Assembly: GCA_004293915.1 (NCBI GenBank)
Contig: RDZG01000060.1
Location: 1 to 49,134, forward strand
DNA: 49,134 nt
Reading direction: 5' to 3'
From: Bacteroidota bacterium
GTDB taxonomy: Bacteria; Bacteroidota; Bacteroidia; Cytophagales; UBA9547
A program made the translations under genes and the position numbers. A model generated the notes under the pieces. It saw nothing but the letters and a program-made list of their open reading frames with translations. It did not search any database and was not told the origin of the DNA. Shown in pieces: positions 36,701-44,768 of this stretch (position 1 is the stretch's first letter; each line of letters starts with the position of its first letter).

Positions 36701-39700
36701 TGGCAGAAGTAATGCTACTAACAGTATTACTAACAGTATTTGAAACCACAGGAGCACCACAAGTTCCAGAAACAGTAACAGTGTAATTTTCAGTTAAGCC
36801 CGAAGTAATTGTGTTTGTAGTGGCGTTTGTATTCCATAAATAACTTAAACTTGTACCCGAAGCTGAAACGCTAAAAGTTGCCAAATTTCCACCACATACA
36901 GTTTGAGAAACAGGTTGAATGGCTATAGAAGTTAAAGGATTTAATGTATTTGTAACTGTGTTTGAAACTGCATTTCCACAGGTTCCACTAACTGTTACCG
37001 AATAACTACCAGCAATATTTGAAGTAATTGTGTTTGTAGTGGCATTTGTATTCCATAAATAAGAAAGACTGGTTCCTGTAGCAGAAACTATAAAAACTGA
37101 AGAAAAACCTGTACATGTTACTTTATTTATTGGCTGTGTAACAATTTGTGTGATTGGATTGATAGCCACAATCGATGTTCCTGTGGCAGTACAACCACTT
37201 ACATTGGTTACAGTAACATTATAAGTTTGATTACCAGAAAGTGTTGGTGTGGCAGTTGTTGATGCGGAATTAGCAAGTACAACCCCATTTCCTGACCATA
37301 CATAAGTTGCACCAGCTCCAGCCGATTGCACACTTATATTCATACTAGAATTTTGGCAAGAAGCTAAGGCAGAAGTAATTGTTGCAACAGGTTCTGCATT
37401 TCCAACACCTTTAATATTGATTACAAACGGATTATTATTGCTATCGTTTGTTGAAAAAGTAATTGTAGCATTGTGTGTAGCCGAACTGCTTGGATCATAT
37501 CTAACCACAACTTGTGAAGTTCCATTGGCTGTAATTACAGAAAGTGGCTGTGTTGTAATTGAAAATTGAGCAGCATCTGCACCACCCAAAGTAGCCAATC
37601 CAGAAAGTGATAAGTTTGCAGATCCTGTGTTTCTTACGATATAGGTTTTATTTACAAAACCATTCAACAAACAAGCCGAACCAAAATCAGTATTATTAGC
37701 AAGTGTTGCAGCACCATTATTTGAAATAGAATTAGACGAAGCATCCGTAATTGTTAAAACGGGTAAAGTGTTTTCTATCGAATAACAAATATTATCTAAA
37801 TCTAAAACCGTAATTGGGTTTTGAACCGTAATTTGAACTTCTGTAAGCAATACATTATCTAAAGGAGAACTTAAAAATGTAATATTTTGTTGCCATCCTG
37901 TACCCGAATTAGAAGTAGATGTAACTGTTTTTACAACACTTGCAGTACCTCCAGTTAATAATGTACCCGTAAAAGTTACAGTGCCGCTCGAAAAACTAGC
38001 ATTGTTTGTTCCAATCCAGGCATCTAAAGAAAGTAATTTGAAAGCCGTATTGGGTGATGTAATAGAAAATTTGCCTACCACACCAGCAGCACCGTTTCCA
38101 GCACTCAAATAAAATCCAGATGAACCACTGCCCGAGCTGCCACCATTTATTCCCAAAACTTTATATCTACCAGTACTAGAAAATGAGATTCCATTTTCAG
38201 AAAAAATTGAATTTCCAGAAATATCATCTTCAAAAGTTTCGCAAATTTTATCATCATCCAAAATTGTACCAACTCCTGTTTGATTTAAATAAAATGTTCC
38301 ATTCGTGGGATTAGAAAGTACCATATTGAACGTTTCATTTGGCTCAATAACAGCATCTTTAGAAACCAAAACAGAAACAGTTTGTGTTAATGCACCTCCA
38401 CTTGTAAAATTTAATGTTGTATTAGGAAATGCTGTATAGTCGCTTCCTGCGGTTGCAGTGCCATTAGAAGAAGCCACATCTACCGAAAAAGTGGTTGTAT
38501 TATTACTTCTACTTACGGTAAATATGGCTGTATTTGACCCTCCGCCTGTGCCTTCTTGTACAGAAATTGAATTAATCGAAACTTGCGTATTGTTAAAATT
38601 AAATGGTGTAAATGCAATATTATCAATTTGTAAATTGTTTGCAGCATTTGAAATATTAAAAGAAAGTGCTGTAATCGATACATTATTAAAACTTGTGCTT
38701 GCAAAATTTACTGTAACAAAACCATTTCCAACAGGACTTACTGTTGCCGTATGCGTTACAGTACCAGTACCATCCAATTTTGTACCCAAAAAAGTAATAT
38801 TGGAAGATATAGGACTATAATTTGAGCCAGTCCAAACATCAATGCTCGTTAAGCTAATCGCACTTCCAACATTTGAAATTGATATAGAACCTTGATTGCC
38901 AGTGGCAAAAGGTAAAGATGATGCTAAATAAAAATTAGACCCTCCAGCACCTAAACCCGAAGCATTAGTAACTTTTAATTTACCTGAACTCGCAAAATTA
39001 ATGGCAGTTTCTGAAAAAGTTGTGGCATTATTCATTTCATCTTCAAAAGTTTCTCTTGAAGCATCATCGTCTAAAATTGTGCCAATTCCTGTGCCATCCA
39101 AAATTACGCCATTTGTAGGATTTGAAAGTGCCATCGTAAATGTTTCGTTTGGCTCAATAGTTGCATCGCCATTCACTGTAACAGTAACCGTTTGAGTTAA
39201 TACACCGCTAGCTAAAAAATTAAGGGTTGTTAATGGAAAATTTACAAAATCTGTACCAGAAACGGCTGTACCGTTGGCAGATTGTACTTGCACAGAACTT
39301 GCAGATGTATTATCGGTTCGAGTTACGGTAAACTGAAAAGTACTTGTACCACTATTTCCTTCAATTTTTGAAACGTCAGAAATTGAAAATTGATTAGTTA
39401 CAACTGCTTGAGTAGTAAAGTTAAAATCATCTATTTGAATATATTGAATGCCAACAGGCAGCGTGATTGATAAAGAAGTAAAAAACAATCCATTTAAAGG
39501 GGTACTTAAAAAAGTTAAACCATTTTGAACAAATGTTCCCACATTGGTTGGTGTAATCGTTACAGCACTTGAAACGGTTGTACCATCTACTCTCGTACCT
39601 GTAAAAGTAATAATTCCTGTGGTTTTTACATGCCCAAGTGCATCAGAAGCGGTGTAGCCACTAAATGAATTTACTCGAAAAGCAGTGCTTGGATTATTAA

Positions 39701-40013
39701 TAGATAGTGTTCCTACATTGCCAGAAACAGGATTTTTGGTATTATCGCCACAATCCATAAAAAATACACTTCCGTTTGCACCTACAGAAGTACTGTATGT
39801 GTTTCCAAATAATTTTAATCGACCAGTAGTAGAAAAACTTATATTGCTTTCACTAAATGTTTTTTTGAAAGGGGCATTTTGCAATACTGGACCTTCGTCT
39901 TCAAAACCATCTGTTGCTGTTACTTGAGCATTTCCTTGAAAGGCTATTGAAAATAGCAAAAAAAAGGCAATACCTATTTTAAGCAAATTGAAATTGATAA
40001 AATTATTTTTCAT
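33705..40013 (-). CDS. Giant T9SS-exported multi-domain adhesin-like protein
   Basis: A 2102-aa cell-surface or secreted protein. Signal peptide to about residue 29; three similar N-terminal blocks beginning FEDE/FEDD, the first two followed by Calx-beta domains (about 207-313 and 474-584); an ASH-like domain (about 750-870); two Ig/PKD-like repeats; two SprB-type repeats (about 1098-1180 and 1178-1247, GTYTVTVMDA); two HYR-like domains (about 1255-1408); seven more Ig/PKD-like repeats with TQPxSQxxC and GSYTVTVSGTCG; an IPT/TIG domain (about 1928-2018); and a T9SS type A sorting domain from about 2036 (YPNP). No enzyme motif is seen. Adhesion or gliding-surface roles are inference. Confidence 0.88.
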   Translation of the reverse strand: MKNNFINFNLLKIGIAFFLLFSIAFQGNAQVTATDGFEDEGPVLQNAPFKKTFSESNISFSTTGRLKLFGNTYSTSVGANGSVFFMDCGDNTKNPVSGNVGTLSINNPSTAFRVNSFSGYTASDALGHVKTTGIITFTGTRVDGTTVSSAVTITPTNVGTFVQNGLTFLSTPLNGLFFTSLSITLPVGIQYIQIDDFNFTTQAVVTNQFSISDVSKIEGNSGTSTFQFTVTRTDNTSASSVQVQSANGTAVSGTDFVNFPLTTLNFLASGVLTQTVTVTVNGDATIEPNETFTMALSNPTNGVILDGTGIGTILDDDASRETFEDEMNNATTFSETAINFASSGKLKVTNASGLGAGGSNFYLASSLPFATGNQGSISISNVGSAISLTSIDVWTGSNYSPISSNITFLGTKLDGTGTVTHTATVSPVGNGFVTVNFASTSFNNVSITALSFNISNAANNLQIDNIAFTPFNFNNTQVSINSISVQEGTGGGSNTAIFTVSRSNNTTTFSVDVASSNGTATAGSDYTAFPNTTLNFTSGGALTQTVSVLVSKDAVIEPNETFNMVLSNPTNGTFYLNQTGVGTILDDDKICETFEDDISGNSIFSENGISFSSTGRYKVLGINGGSSGSGSSGFYLSAGNGAAGVVGKFSITSPNTAFKLLSLDAWIGTNNASFSSGTVTFTGTLLTGGTASVVKTVTSTSNSGTGWQQNITFLSSPLDNVLLTEVQITVQNPITVLDLDNICYSIENTLPVLTITDASSNSISNNGAATLANNTDFGSACLLNGFVNKTYIVRNTGSANLSLSGLATLGGADAAQFSITTQPLSVITANGTSQVVVRYDPSSSATHNATITFSTNDSNNNPFVINIKGVGNAEPVATITSALASCQNSSMNISVQSAGAGATYVWSGNGVVLANSASTTATPTLSGNQTYNVTVTNVSGCTATGTSIVAINPITQIVTQPINKVTCTGFSSVFIVSATGTSLSYLWNTNATTNTITSNIAGSYSVTVSGTCGNAVSNTVTNTLNPLTSIAIQPVSQTVCGGNLATFSVSASGTSLSYLWNTNATTNTITSGLTENYTVTVSGTCGAPVVSNTVSNTVSSITSAISSTNLSCNNVNNGTATVVASGGLGSLSYNWNTGPITNSIAGLGIGTYTVTVMDAFLCTKTHTATLTQPTALNLSLSNSTNVVGCSDGTNGRAVMLATGGTFPYSFFWDRSSSTVATATGLATGTHLVTVTDANLCKANTGLNISRINQNPIVAVKNIVVTLGGNGMVSVSGADVDNGSTDDCSIVGRNLTNPNFVCGQVGANSVTLLVTDNDNAVSAGLATVTIVDATPPMVVTQNALVTLSASGVANITPVLINNGSSDACGIQSLSVFPTSFSCSDIGIKTVTLTGTDINGNISKTTATVTVQFAVPTIETQPQSTSICSGGSPAQFSVSASGSNLTYTWSNGLSATNTMNTNIAGSYTVTVSGTCGKVISDVATLSVVSSTSINTQPSSQTICGASLTNFSANALGVGLSYAWSNGQNTQTMQTSIAGIYDVTVTGTCGTTVSNQASLTINENNSIITQPTSRNLCEGVTASFVASVTGTNISYLWNTNETTSSIQTTIAGNYTVTVTGSCGIEVFGPVSLSTIPSTMISTQPTSQTSCAGSNISFAINASGDNLSYTWSNGLSSTNVMTTNLAGSYTVTVSGTCGTQISNAAVFTANPLTTITSAPTSQVVCPNASATLGVTATGTGILSYLWNTNETTASISTSTVASDYQVTVTGRCGIAISNQVAVSNAVSTQILSQTPNQTLCGGNTNILTITADGTNLAYIWNTGSTTSSIGTNLSGNYAVTVSGVCGMVSTTIDLTLNQATAIVAQPLSQSLINGTANLTVSAIGTNLSYLWNTGETTTSIVATTTGSYTVTVSGLCGTSISNAASITNLITATSTATVLGISTNGNILTITSPVLITINGTGFTNTTNVTINGVSVPVVATIGTNVLLVQLPVGVITSTSVVIQVQNPNQLASTSTSITIVDGTLISTNLPIYQSTNFSIYPNPTSSGEWRIENGVLGATMFVFNAQGAIVYTQTILSTTTEVSTKLSSGIYLIKVGNASKKLVVE
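33916..33947. repeat. Perfect 8-bp tandem repeat (TTGGTAGA)4 before the sorting domain
   Basis: Four identical copies of TTGGTAGA lie in the giant gene directly before the sorting-domain codons. On the coding strand each frame reads a circular permutation of the same octapeptide (STNLPIYQ), so the repeat never creates a stop; only the frame of the sorting domain depends on copy number. Confidence 0.93.
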
Positions 40014-40094
40014 ATTTTTTGAATTTATTTATCGAGATATGGTTTTTAAAAACTAAAACAGTTTAATTTTTTGATTGTGTATTAAAATAACAAA

Positions 40095-40127
40095 TACATA
40101 AGTGCATTGATTTAATACACTTATGTA
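40095..40127 (-). terminator. Possible terminator or attenuator after collar gene A
   Basis: TACATAAGTG (40095-40104) pairs with CACTTATGTA (40118-40127) around a 13-nt loop, between collar gene A and the giant gene, followed on the minus strand by a T-rich stretch. It may stop or thin transcription entering the giant gene. Confidence 0.45.
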
Positions 40128-40145
40128 CAATGTATTTTTAAAATA

Positions 40146-40667
40146 TTAATTTCTTGATGGGTAAATACCCATCAAGCAAATGACATAATTCATTCCCAAA
40201 TAAGGTTGCATATTATTTACCGCTATTCCGCTGCCCGCACTGCCTGTAACAGACCCCATAGGTACTTGATTGGCAGCACCTGGTGCATAAGGAGTAATTC
40301 CGCCACGTGGATTTACAGCTAACGAATTGCCAGCAGGCGAATTAGTAGAGGCGGCATCAGTAGAAGCTGTCATAGGATGCGTATGTGCTGGTAAATTTGC
40401 AGTAGAAAGCACATTGGTTTCTGTTCCGCCTGCTTGTCCAAGAACTATATTGCTCAATCCTGGACCAGTGCCAGTACCCACAGCTACTCTACCTCTAAAA
40501 TCTGGCAAAGCAAAGGTAGTCGTACCATTACCACCATAAGTAGTACCTAGTATTGAAAATAATGCCGAATTTGATGCAATGCTGATTATTTGCCCATTAC
40601 AAAATGACCAAGTTCTTGGACTAAAATTACCTGCAAACATTCTGATTTCTCCAATTGTGCCTTCCAT
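40146..40667 (-). CDS. Tail-collar (MdpB-like) protein A
   Basis: A 173-aa protein of the phage tail-collar fold, of the kind annotated as microcystin-dependent protein MdpB in bacteria. Diagnostic parts: start GTIGEIRMFAGNF with FCNGQ, the repeat-like SILGTTYGG, LPDFRGRVAVG, the HTHPM motif in NLPAHTHPM, and the end MNYVICLMGIYPSRN. There is no signal peptide. By hand it matches the next gene at about 119 of 173 residues with no gaps. No other phage genes are present, so it is a host-encoded collar protein. It is the last member of the minus-strand cluster before the giant T9SS gene. Confidence 0.88.
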   Translation of the reverse strand: MEGTIGEIRMFAGNFSPRTWSFCNGQIISIASNSALFSILGTTYGGNGTTTFALPDFRGRVAVGTGTGPGLSNIVLGQAGGTETNVLSTANLPAHTHPMTASTDAASTNSPAGNSLAVNPRGGITPYAPGAANQVPMGSVTGSAGSGIAVNNMQPYLGMNYVICLMGIYPSRN

Positions 40668-40719
40668 AAATATAAAATTTTAATTGATTAATGTTAAATT
40701 GATTTTTTGATTGATTTAA

Positions 40720-41241
40720 TTAATTTCTTGATGGGTAAATTCCATCTGTACATAAAATATAATTCATTCCTAAGTGAGGTTGCATCGTATTTACACTTGT
40801 TCCAGAGCCTGCACTACCTGTATTTGAACCCATGGCTACTTGATTTGTTGCACCTGTTGCAAAGGGAGTTATGCCACCTCTCGGGTTATTCCCAACCGAA
40901 TTGCCAGTATGAACGCCAGCCGATGCTGCGTCAGAAGATGCCATCATGGGATGAGTATGTGCAGGCAAGTTGCTTACTGAGAGTGTAACCAATTCTGTTC
41001 CTGCCAAATCCCCTAGGTTTTTATTGGTTAAACCAGCTCCAGTTCCCGTACCCACGGCAATTCTGCCTCGCAAATCAGGAACGCCAAATGTAACTAGTCC
41101 ATCCCCACCATAAGTAGTGCCTAGTATTGAAAATAATGGTGTATAATTCACTATTGACAATAATTGTCCATTGCAAAACTGCCAATTAATTGGGTTAAAA
41201 TTACCTGCAAATAGTCTTATTTCTCCGATTGTGCCTTCCAT
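40720..41241 (-). CDS. Tail-collar (MdpB-like) protein B
   Basis: A 173-aa paralogue of the downstream collar protein, also without a signal peptide. It shares GTIGEIRLFAGNF, FCNGQ, SILGTTYGG, VPDLRGRIAVG, NLPAHTHPM, NPRGGITPF and MNYILC. The variable part is the Ala/Ser/Gly-rich segment (about 101-150), often the solvent-exposed region. Two cysteines, in FCNGQ and near the C-terminus, are conserved in both copies. Equal length and no gaps indicate tandem duplication, now fairly diverged. It is 25 bp after the Tat-exported protein's stop, consistent with one transcript. Confidence 0.88.
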   Translation of the reverse strand: MEGTIGEIRLFAGNFNPINWQFCNGQLLSIVNYTPLFSILGTTYGGDGLVTFGVPDLRGRIAVGTGTGAGLTNKNLGDLAGTELVTLSVSNLPAHTHPMMASSDAASAGVHTGNSVGNNPRGGITPFATGATNQVAMGSNTGSAGSGTSVNTMQPHLGMNYILCTDGIYPSRN

Positions 41242-41266
41242 AAATATGTTTTTTTATTTTTTTAAA

Positions 41267-41803
41267 TTAGAGATAGATATTAAATTGTATGGCAGATGCT
41301 TTTTCGTTTTGAACTACAGTTTTGGGTAATTCATATTTGAAATTGGTTGGCGTGTTTTCTATATGAAAACCATCCACAAAGGCTTTTCCTGTTTCGCCAA
41401 AATAAAGTTTGGTTTGTTTTTCGGTTCCTTTAGCATCTTTTATTTTTAAAAATATGCGTCTCATAGTAGAATTTCCTTCCTCGAAATGTTTTTCAGGAAA
41501 ATCGGTTTCAAAACTATAATTTCCTTTGTCGTCAGTTTTTAAATTTCCTTTGTAGGCAAATTTAGCTTGATTGTTGTTAGAATTATTATGCCAAACTTCG
41601 ATAATTGCATTTTGAGCAGCATCTAAATTTTGGTATAAAACCTTCCCGTTAATAGTTACGACTTTATTTTTAATCTTACTCAAATTTAATTTAGAAATTG
41701 GTTTATTTATCATAGAATCTGCCTGACTAACAAGCGGATACATAGATAATCCCAAACCAACAAATATTGAATTTTTACAAAAACTTCTTCGACTATTCGA
41801 CAT
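41267..41803 (-). CDS. Tat-exported intradiol-dioxygenase-fold protein, ligands apparently missing
   Basis: A 178-aa protein with a Tat-type signal (SRRSFCK, then a hydrophobic stretch to about residue 28). The mature part has the beta-sandwich pattern of intradiol ring-cleavage dioxygenases: VVTINGKVL, then QNAIIEVWHNN (compare the family's AxVEIWxxN), DDKGNYSFETDFPE, then RIFLKIKDAKG and TKLYFGE. The family's iron ligands, two tyrosines and the two His of the HIHF-type strand, are not matched: that strand reads RRIFLKI. It is probably a non-catalytic relative. It sits between the 2OG hydroxylase (38 bp) and collar protein B (25 bp). Confidence 0.7.
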   Translation of the reverse strand: MSNSRRSFCKNSIFVGLGLSMYPLVSQADSMINKPISKLNLSKIKNKVVTINGKVLYQNLDAAQNAIIEVWHNNSNNNQAKFAYKGNLKTDDKGNYSFETDFPEKHFEEGNSTMRRIFLKIKDAKGTEKQTKLYFGETGKAFVDGFHIENTPTNFKYELPKTVVQNEKASAIQFNIYL

Positions 41804-41841
41804 TATATTTTTTAATTTTATATTTCTAAAACATTGTAATT

Positions 41842-42516
41842 TTAACTATTGAGCCACATGCGCAACAAATTGCTGTGTACTTGTAATAATAAATTAGATT
41901 CCAAAGATGCACTATCTTTTTGATAAATCATACTATGTACCTGATTTATTTCAAATAAAATTTTTCTTTTGTCATCTTCTTTTACTTGACTTTGAATCCA
42001 AGTAACTGCCGCACGCCTTTCGCCACTACTAATTGGGTTTACACCATGCAAAAAATGACAAGGATATATAATGGCATCGCCTTTGTTGGGCTTAAAACTC
42101 GAAACCCCAAGAGAACCTTGAATCATCAACTCGCCACCCACATAAGTGTTGGGGTCTGATAAAAAAATGGTCATAGCCAAATCGGTTCGTATGGCAGGAT
42201 TGCCCATTAACGGACTATCTACATGCCAACCATAGGTCATGCCAGCAGTATATTTGCTAAACAAGATAGGATAGATTTGATGTGGCATAGCCGAAATTTG
42301 AAAAAGCGGACTTGTATCCAATGCATTATTGATTATTTTTTGCAAATCAGGCAAGGTTTCGGTGTCGTTTTTATCAATTTGTAAATTGTTTTTTTGAAGT
42401 TTTGCATTTAGAGAAGCTGTACTTGCTCCATCAATAAAACTACTTTTATCAAATAAAATATCAATTTGCTTCAACTCTTCTGCATTTAGCAATTGGGGAA
42501 TGTGGATGATGCTCAT
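41842..42516 (-). CDS. PKHD-type 2OG-Fe(II) hydroxylase
   Basis: A 224-aa cytosolic 2-oxoglutarate and Fe(II)-dependent dioxygenase resembling the YbiX/PiuC PKHD-type hydroxylases. The facial triad is visible as His98-x-Asp100 (YGWHVDSP) and His157 (FLHGVNP), with the 2-oxoglutarate-binding arginine at 167 or 168 (SSGERRAAV). The segment IRTDLAMTIFLSDPNTYVGG is typical. PKHD relatives hydroxylate proline or other side chains. Its first four bases overlap the stop of the HEXXH gene (ATGA), so the two are translationally coupled. The substrate is unknown; the nearby collar proteins are candidates. Confidence 0.9.
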   Translation of the reverse strand: MSIIHIPQLLNAEELKQIDILFDKSSFIDGASTASLNAKLQKNNLQIDKNDTETLPDLQKIINNALDTSPLFQISAMPHQIYPILFSKYTAGMTYGWHVDSPLMGNPAIRTDLAMTIFLSDPNTYVGGELMIQGSLGVSSFKPNKGDAIIYPCHFLHGVNPISSGERRAAVTWIQSQVKEDDKRKILFEINQVHSMIYQKDSASLESNLLLQVHSNLLRMWLNS

Positions 42517-43025
42517 GTTGTTTTTTCGGGTCTAATCCAAGTTCTTAATTTAGGAAAAGCAATCGGATTGGGATTTGTGGTAAGTCGCAAATTATCACAC
42601 ATGCCAAACCATTCTAAAATAGGTACGCCAAAATAGTAACCATTTGCAAAATTATCAATTATTTGTTGGCTTTGTCCTTTGTAGCCATCTTCGTGAAAAA
42701 CAACACTAAGCTCAATTCCGATTTCTAAACAAGCGGCATAAGACCAAGCGATGGCTGCCATTTCTATTGCTGCGGCATCTTTTTGAGAATCTAGATTGCC
42801 ATCCAGCATTTCTTTTTCTTCTTTTGTCATTAATGCAATATGTCCAGCTTCGTGCAAAATATCGCCTACATACAAAAGTTTTGATTTATCAATTAACAAA
42901 ACCCCTTTTTCTACTTTCAAGCCTGGCAAAAATTCATCTTTTGAAATGTCGCAAAACTGTGTTTTTATTCCAATTTTATTTGTAAAATCTATTATTTTAG
43001 TTAATATGATTTCGTTTGTATCCAT
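42513..43025 (-). CDS. HEXXH-containing putative zinc protein
   Basis: A 170-aa protein of no family I recognise. It has a zincin-like HEAGH at residues 58-62 (DILHEAGHIAL) and a conserved-looking Glu88 in AIEMAAIAWSYA, which could be the third ligand of a gluzincin. There is no signal peptide, so it should be cytosolic. It may be a peptidase or a metal-dependent structural protein; the C-terminal part (FANGYYFGVPILEWFGM) looks like a substrate-facing region. It is the first gene of the minus-strand run and overlaps the 2OG hydroxylase by 4 bp. Function is open. Confidence 0.7.
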   Translation of the reverse strand: MDTNEIILTKIIDFTNKIGIKTQFCDISKDEFLPGLKVEKGVLLIDKSKLLYVGDILHEAGHIALMTKEEKEMLDGNLDSQKDAAAIEMAAIAWSYAACLEIGIELSVVFHEDGYKGQSQQIIDNFANGYYFGVPILEWFGMCDNLRLTTNPNPIAFPKLRTWIRPEKTT

Positions 43026-43101
43026 AAATTACTAATATTTGTACAATAGTATGAATTTATGCCATTCAATCAAAATTTACGACATAATTTGAATTAAAAC
43101 A

Positions 43102-43788
43102 ATGGAATTTCATAAGTTCGATTTTATATTTGAAGAATCTTTTTTATTGCATGATTTGCAAATTTGTGTGCAACAATCTTGGCAGCAACATTATAATCAA
43201 AAAGATTATGCTGGAAATTGGACAAGCATTTCGTTGCGTTCAATCTCTGGTTTGGAAACAGATATTTTTGCACATCCCAATTCGGAATTTAAAAATACGC
43301 CTACGCTTGAAAAATGCAATTATTTTAAGCATATAATTTCTACGTTTGAATGCGAAAAAGAAGCTATTAGGCTATTAAATTTGGCTCAAAATAGCTTTAT
43401 AAAAGAACACAAAGACCAAAGTGCAGGATATAAAGATGGTTTTTTTCGGTTACATATTCCTATTTTGACAAACGAAAATGTAGTTTTTACTGTAAATAAA
43501 AAAGTATTGCCTATGAAAGTTGGCGAGTGTTGGTATGCCGATTTTAATTTACCACATTTTGTGAGCAATACAGGAAATACAGATAGAATTCATTTGGTAA
43601 TAGATTGCAAAAGAAACGATTGGTCAGACAAACTTTTTGAGTCTGCAGGCTATGATTTTGAATCTGAAAACAAACCAAATTATGATAATGAAACAAAACT
43701 CAAAATGATAGAACAATTATCGTTTATGAAAATAGAGGCTGCAGAAAATCTGATTCTGCAACTAAAAAAAGAATTAAATCTATTGTGA
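43102..43788 (+). CDS. Aspartyl/asparaginyl beta-hydroxylase-like dioxygenase
   Basis: A 228-aa 2OG-Fe(II) dioxygenase of the AspH family. The double-stranded beta-helix core is at about 95-175: IKEHKDQSAGYKDGFFRLHIP with His103 and Asp105, MKVGECWYADFNLPHFVSN with His152, and the 2OG-binding Arg162 in NTDRIHLVIDC. The C-terminal 55 residues are helical. The family beta-hydroxylates Asp/Asn in peptides. Its start is divergent from the HEXXH gene (76 bp between), and 11 bp separate it from the sulfotransferase, so hydroxylation and sulfation are likely co-expressed. Confidence 0.9.
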   Translation: MEFHKFDFIFEESFLLHDLQICVQQSWQQHYNQKDYAGNWTSISLRSISGLETDIFAHPNSEFKNTPTLEKCNYFKHIISTFECEKEAIRLLNLAQNSFIKEHKDQSAGYKDGFFRLHIPILTNENVVFTVNKKVLPMKVGECWYADFNLPHFVSNTGNTDRIHLVIDCKRNDWSDKLFESAGYDFESENKPNYDNETKLKMIEQLSFMKIEAAENLILQLKKELNLL

Positions 43789-43799
43789 TTTAAAAAAAA

Positions 43800-44768
43800 A
43801 TGAACCATCCACTCATAAACTATATTCCATTTCGGCTCGATTTCGCTTCTGATGAAATTTTGTGCAAATGGCTTTTCATCGAAAATAAGAAATTTACAGA
43901 GCCATTTTTTCAAGAAACAACAGGTTTTTGCAAAGGTTTTGAAGAAAACAGAAAACCTATAAAATCAGTTTCTACGTTAGAAAACTTGATAGAATTTTCA
44001 GAAACCATACCAACAATTGCCCCAACTGCTTTTATTTTTCATGTATCTCGTTGTGGTTCTACACTTTTGGCCCAATTACTTTCGCTCGATTCGCAACATA
44101 TTGTGTTGGCTGAAGCCCCCATTTTAGATGAAATAATAAGAGAAATATCATTTAATAAACCAAATATAAATGATTCAAAAATAAATCAATATTTTAAAGC
44201 TGCTATAAAAATATTAGGACAAATAAGAACTGGAAACGAATCACATTTATTTATTAAACTAGATAGTTGGCATATATTTTATTACCAAAAATTAAGGGAA
44301 TTATATCCAAATACACCTTTTTTGTTTTCGTATAGACAACCCAACGAAGTAATTCGTTCGCAAATCAACCAATCGGGCATGCACGCAGCACCAGGCGTAA
44401 TTCAACCTGCTTTATTTGGTTTTGATTTGTTTGAAATTTTAAAATTATCTCGACCAGAATATATTGCAAAAGTATTAGAAGTTTATTTTGAAAAATTTAT
44501 TGAAATTCAAAAAACAGATAAAAATGCTCATTTTTATGATTATAAAGAGGGTATTCTTACCAATTTAGAAAAGATTATTGCGCTTTTGAATTTACAAATT
44601 GACACAAACACAAAAGAAAAAATGAAAATACGCTCTCAATTTCATAGCAAAATGCCAAATACCGTTTTTAGTGAAGCTCAAATAGAAAAAACAATACCCA
44701 AATACCAACAAAAAGCCATGAATTTATATGCTATTTTAAATGAAAATATTTTGAAAAACATCACCTGA
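43800..44768 (+). CDS. Sulfotransferase-family protein
   Basis: A 322-aa cytosolic protein with the sulfotransferase/PAPS-binding pattern. The 5'-phosphosulfate loop is SRCGSTLL (residues 83-90, after FIFH), and a 3'-phosphate-binding stretch FLFSYRQPNEVIRSQINQS follows at about 177-195. The family transfers sulfate from PAPS to hydroxyl or amine groups. It is 11 bp after the AspH-like gene, in line with modifying a newly made hydroxyl. The last 33 bp overlap the convergent formyltransferase gene. No sulfate-activation gene (cysDN/cysC) is in the window. The target is unknown. Confidence 0.82.
   Translation: MNHPLINYIPFRLDFASDEILCKWLFIENKKFTEPFFQETTGFCKGFEENRKPIKSVSTLENLIEFSETIPTIAPTAFIFHVSRCGSTLLAQLLSLDSQHIVLAEAPILDEIIREISFNKPNINDSKINQYFKAAIKILGQIRTGNESHLFIKLDSWHIFYYQKLRELYPNTPFLFSYRQPNEVIRSQINQSGMHAAPGVIQPALFGFDLFEILKLSRPEYIAKVLEVYFEKFIEIQKTDKNAHFYDYKEGILTNLEKIIALLNLQIDTNTKEKMKIRSQFHSKMPNTVFSEAQIEKTIPKYQQKAMNLYAILNENILKNIT

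Noticed and set aside
40146-41241. Prophage remnant because of two tail-collar genes
   Set aside because: No terminase, capsid, tail, lysis or integrase gene is nearby; the collar genes have the size and pairing of host-encoded MdpB-like proteins.
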